This document shows, one piece after another, positions 61,201-64,000 of a stretch of 64,000 bases of DNA. The notes under the pieces were generated by a model, which saw only the letters and a list, made by a program, of their open reading frames with translations, did not search any database and was not told the origin of the DNA. The position numbers were made by a program, and so were the translations under genes. The stretch comes from Amblyomma americanum (Eukaryota; Arthropoda; Arachnida; Ixodida; Ixodidae): the NCBI RefSeq assembly GCF_052857255.1, contig NC_135497.1, forward strand, positions 113,193,672 through 113,257,671. The letters are read 5' to 3'. Within the stretch, counting starts at the first letter, position 1. Every line of letters starts with the position of its first letter.

Positions 61201-64000
61201 CGAGCGTCATATTAACTGCATGACTCCACGAAGCACGCTGCAGCTCCCAACTTTTGAATCGCCCAGTTTGAACACAGTCTCATATTGACGAACATCGTGT
61301 TTACGAACATAGATGGCGCTCGCGGCCGCCGGAGCCGGCAGCGGGTCTCTTCGTCGTCGGCTGCGGTGCGCGGTTCGCTTATGTGCCGTTTGAGAACTGC
61401 CTTCTATGTAGAGTTGTTTAGGCTGCCTACTTTGAACCATTGTATTTGCGAGCAAATGTAGCGCACGCTGCAGTATGTACGACTACATGAGAAGCCTGTT
61501 CGATTCGTAGAAACACCCAGCAGATTTAGCGCTTCGAAGTCATAGAAAGGTATGTCCGGCATAACAACACGCATTTGTCGTAACGTTTTACAACGTTATG
61601 TCATTGCGCTCGTCGCGCAGCAGCATCGGCGGCTTTGTTCTTTGTGATGTCACAGCGAGCGTGTGTAAACCATCCGAAGGTTAGGACTTCTGCAGCGGTT
61701 ACAAGAGACCCATTATACACAGCGCAGAAGGAAAGCCGCCCGCGCTCTAGACTTCTGACAAAGTCTGGACATTATTTCCTACGCGTCACCTGCGATACAT
61801 GTTGTTAAGATCTGAATAATTTTTATTTCTTATCGCAGAACTGTATGAATTGAAAACGCAATTTTCGCGAACGGTCTATTGGAATTTTTTTATGAAAGAA
61901 AGCTTTCAGGGATGCTGGTGGCCTGTTTAAAGATACACGCATGTAAAAGTCAGCCCTAACAGTGCATAAAATTTCTTGGGTTGTAGAGCTGCCTTGCCAC
62001 GTGGTGGAGCAGTTTAGAATTTTGCTCATGATTTACTCCATGCGCATGCGTATTTGCAAGCAATTTTCTTTCCCTTAGGGATTCAAAAATCATCTAAAGT
62101 AGCAAATTTTTGTTATGTTCAATTATCTTTTTGCGCAATAAAACTCTCAGTTTTTGACACTTTTGCAATGAAGGAGCCGCTAGTGTTGAAATCCCGGGAG
62201 GTCATAACTTTTACCCGACGCTCTCAACGTCTTGATATGAGAGGGTTAACAAGATCGCGCTATCTCCGAACTGCCTGCAGTTCAGTCTCGTATGACGGAG
62301 CACAGAGGAGGAATGGGCGAAGGTATTTGCGCCTGCGCAGCTGTGTCCGTCAGTAAGGAAGTCACTCAATACAGCCCACGTTTTCGGTCGCGTAGCACGG
62401 GGCGTTAGAAACGCGGTCATATATAGCGAAATTAGTCTGGCTAGAGAATTCCGTGTTTGTGGATGGAATCAATTTCAGCGCCGCAAACAAATCCGCTGAA
62501 GGGACGACCGGCGGCGCGTCACGCACAAATATGTCTCCTTCGCAAATATTGTACTACATCCCTGATTGCACTATCTCGAGCTTGCATCGGTCGGAGCGCT
62601 CTATGCGACGTAATTTTCCTTCCTTGTGATTTCCCCTTCAATCTGAGCAAAAAGAAAAAATAATAATAAAGGGGTCTCGGCTCATTTTAGCAGCCTGGAC
62701 AGCGGTGGGTCGAGGCGGACGAGCGTTTCCGCGAACCAGGAAGCCGAAGGAACTCCGAGAACCTCTTAGGGACTTTTTTGGATCAGTAAACAGCGCGTGG
62801 ACACAGGGCACTAGAAGAAAGAAAAGACGTGCTATCAGGCCTGACTGAAACGAGCACTTTTTCCTTTCACTTTCTGCCATGGTATACAACTGGCGCGATT
62901 AATGCTTTTCCGTAGAGATTCCAGCGAAAACCGGCAAAAATACAGCAAATGCCTGTTCGCCTTTCAGTTTGGCCCGATAGTATGCAGCACCACATACGCA
63001 ACTGTTTCAACACGCTGGTTACTCATACTCTCGAATATGCACCGCCTACAGCCCAACTTGAAACGGTCGTTCAGGCAATGCACAAACTCTTTTAAGAAGC
63101 TGGTAAAAAGCCGTTGTAGCCTGTTAAATGACTGCTCGGTAGGTGCTTGTAGAAACGGCGATATGGGTGCTCGCCATTATGAGCTGTGAAGTCTACGAAG
63201 TATGTTTGAGGAGTAAGTAAAATTCAGTCGGAAGTGTGCTGATGGTTTACTGCGACTGGTATTCAGGTAATTAATGTGTGAGGCCCGGTAAACAGCTGTT
63301 TATCGAAAATCCGGGCTGGTCTTCATTCGCCGAACGCTAGTGCTCCAGCCAAAGGCAGAACATATTTGATTCCATTTTAATGCAAATTAACGCAGTTTCT
63401 TTCGCGTTAATAATATTTGTCGCCTTCCCTTTCGCCAGGCTGCTCTATAGGAAATTATCTGTTCAGAATTTCGTGCGAGTATTTATTGCAGGGTGGAATA
63501 CACGAGTACAAATTTCTCGGAGTACGCAAACAAGAAGCAAACATTTCCTGAACGCTTAGACCAGCACGTAAAATTGTCTCCTGGTGGCTTACGCATGTGT
63601 CGACGGACCAACACCAAATTAAGGGCATTGGCGTCAGCAGGGGCAGCGTCTCACGGAATTCACGCGAGCTCTTTCTGCTCAAAACTTGCCGGTCTTTACG
63701 TATCACGGAGCGAATTTTTCAAAACTGCAATATAAAAGTTGTAATTTCGCTTATATAGCAGTGCAGATAACCTGGTTCCAAGCCGTGGCTGGCGAATAGG
63801 CTGCTCTCACGCATTTTCCCACTTCGTGACCGGTTTCTGATCCACGCGTAGTCTGTTAATTTGGCGGAAAGTAAGTCTGTTAATTTGGCGGAAAAAAAAG
63901 CACGAAATGCTCCATGACTTGTCGCTCAGAATGTACGAAATGACGGCGAGAGCTGGCAGTGGACGTGCATATTTAGCCGACGTCTGTGAATACGACCTAG
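58221..64000. other. Unannotated; CpG-rich block 59590-60420
   Basis: No exon, transposon or RNA gene recognised. The 59590-60420 block is GC- and CpG-rich with open frames on both strands and a 20-base G run at 60170-60189; it could be a CpG-rich promoter, but no transcript feature supports it. A 24-bp direct duplication (GTCTGTTAATTTGGCGGAAA) is at 63851-63893. AT-rich and featureless elsewhere. Confidence 0.4.
60170..60189. repeat. Homopolymer G tract (20)
   Basis: Uninterrupted G run inside the CpG-rich block. Confidence 0.95.

Overview
The window looks like nuclear genomic DNA of an arthropod, most likely a hard tick (Ixodidae). The evidence is tRNA-headed SINEs of the Ruka-like type, several decayed non-LTR retrotransposon lineages (RTE, CR1/L2-like, L1/Tx1-like, I/Jockey-like), Ty3/gypsy LTR elements, long simple-sequence arrays and GT/AG-bounded exons. 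There are no operons, bacterial ribosome sites or CRISPR arrays. The species call is inference from repeat style; no species-diagnostic gene is present.

Layout. 1-2487: 3' half of a Ty3/gypsy element (RT C-terminus, RNase H, integrase, PPT, 3' LTR). 8.4-17.3 kb: LINE-rich, with an RTE tail, a minus-strand CR1-like tail, a SINE with a perfect 15-bp target duplication, a 1.6-kb CR1/L2-like RT, and an L1/Tx1-like ORF2 remnant broken by a TTCA array and by a nested CR1-like 3' end. 21.8-27.0 kb: a truncated SINE abutting a probable LTR, a tRNA-headed SINE, an RTE ORF2 fragment with a single nonsense codon, a 390-bp palindromic element centred on a tRNA-like sequence and ending in a TA array, and another SINE. 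28.9-29.2 kb: a small MITE-like inverted repeat and a tRNA-like stub running into a TA array. 32.4-37.7 kb: a SINE, a 112-bp palindrome, a solo LTR with 4-bp TSD, a 262-bp-period tandem duplication, a LINE 5' remnant (ORF1 plus endonuclease start) and a 92-bp-arm hairpin. 42.4-44.8 kb: a badly decayed Jockey-superfamily LINE. 46.4-47.0 kb: a compound CGCA/CA/TA array containing a short copy of the palindromic element.

The only host protein-coding gene I can support is a pair of plus-strand exons at 49178-49518 and 51684-51846. They encode a B-box-like zinc finger followed by a proline-rich segment and have matching phase-0 splice ends across a 2.2-kb intron. They resemble the N-terminal part of the LUBEL/RNF31 linear-ubiquitin ligase of arthropods. 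The intron carries a roughly 590-bp CACT array and an RTE 3' tail ending about 43 bp before the second exon. I found no other exons of this gene.

The rest (about half the window) has no recognisable genes. Open frames there are short, usually open on both strands or driven by simple repeats. The most interesting non-genic signals are the palindromic tRNA-centred element found twice next to TA microsatellites, several long perfect or near-perfect hairpins, and a pair of about 500-bp divergent interspersed repeats at 52.7 and 57.7 kb.
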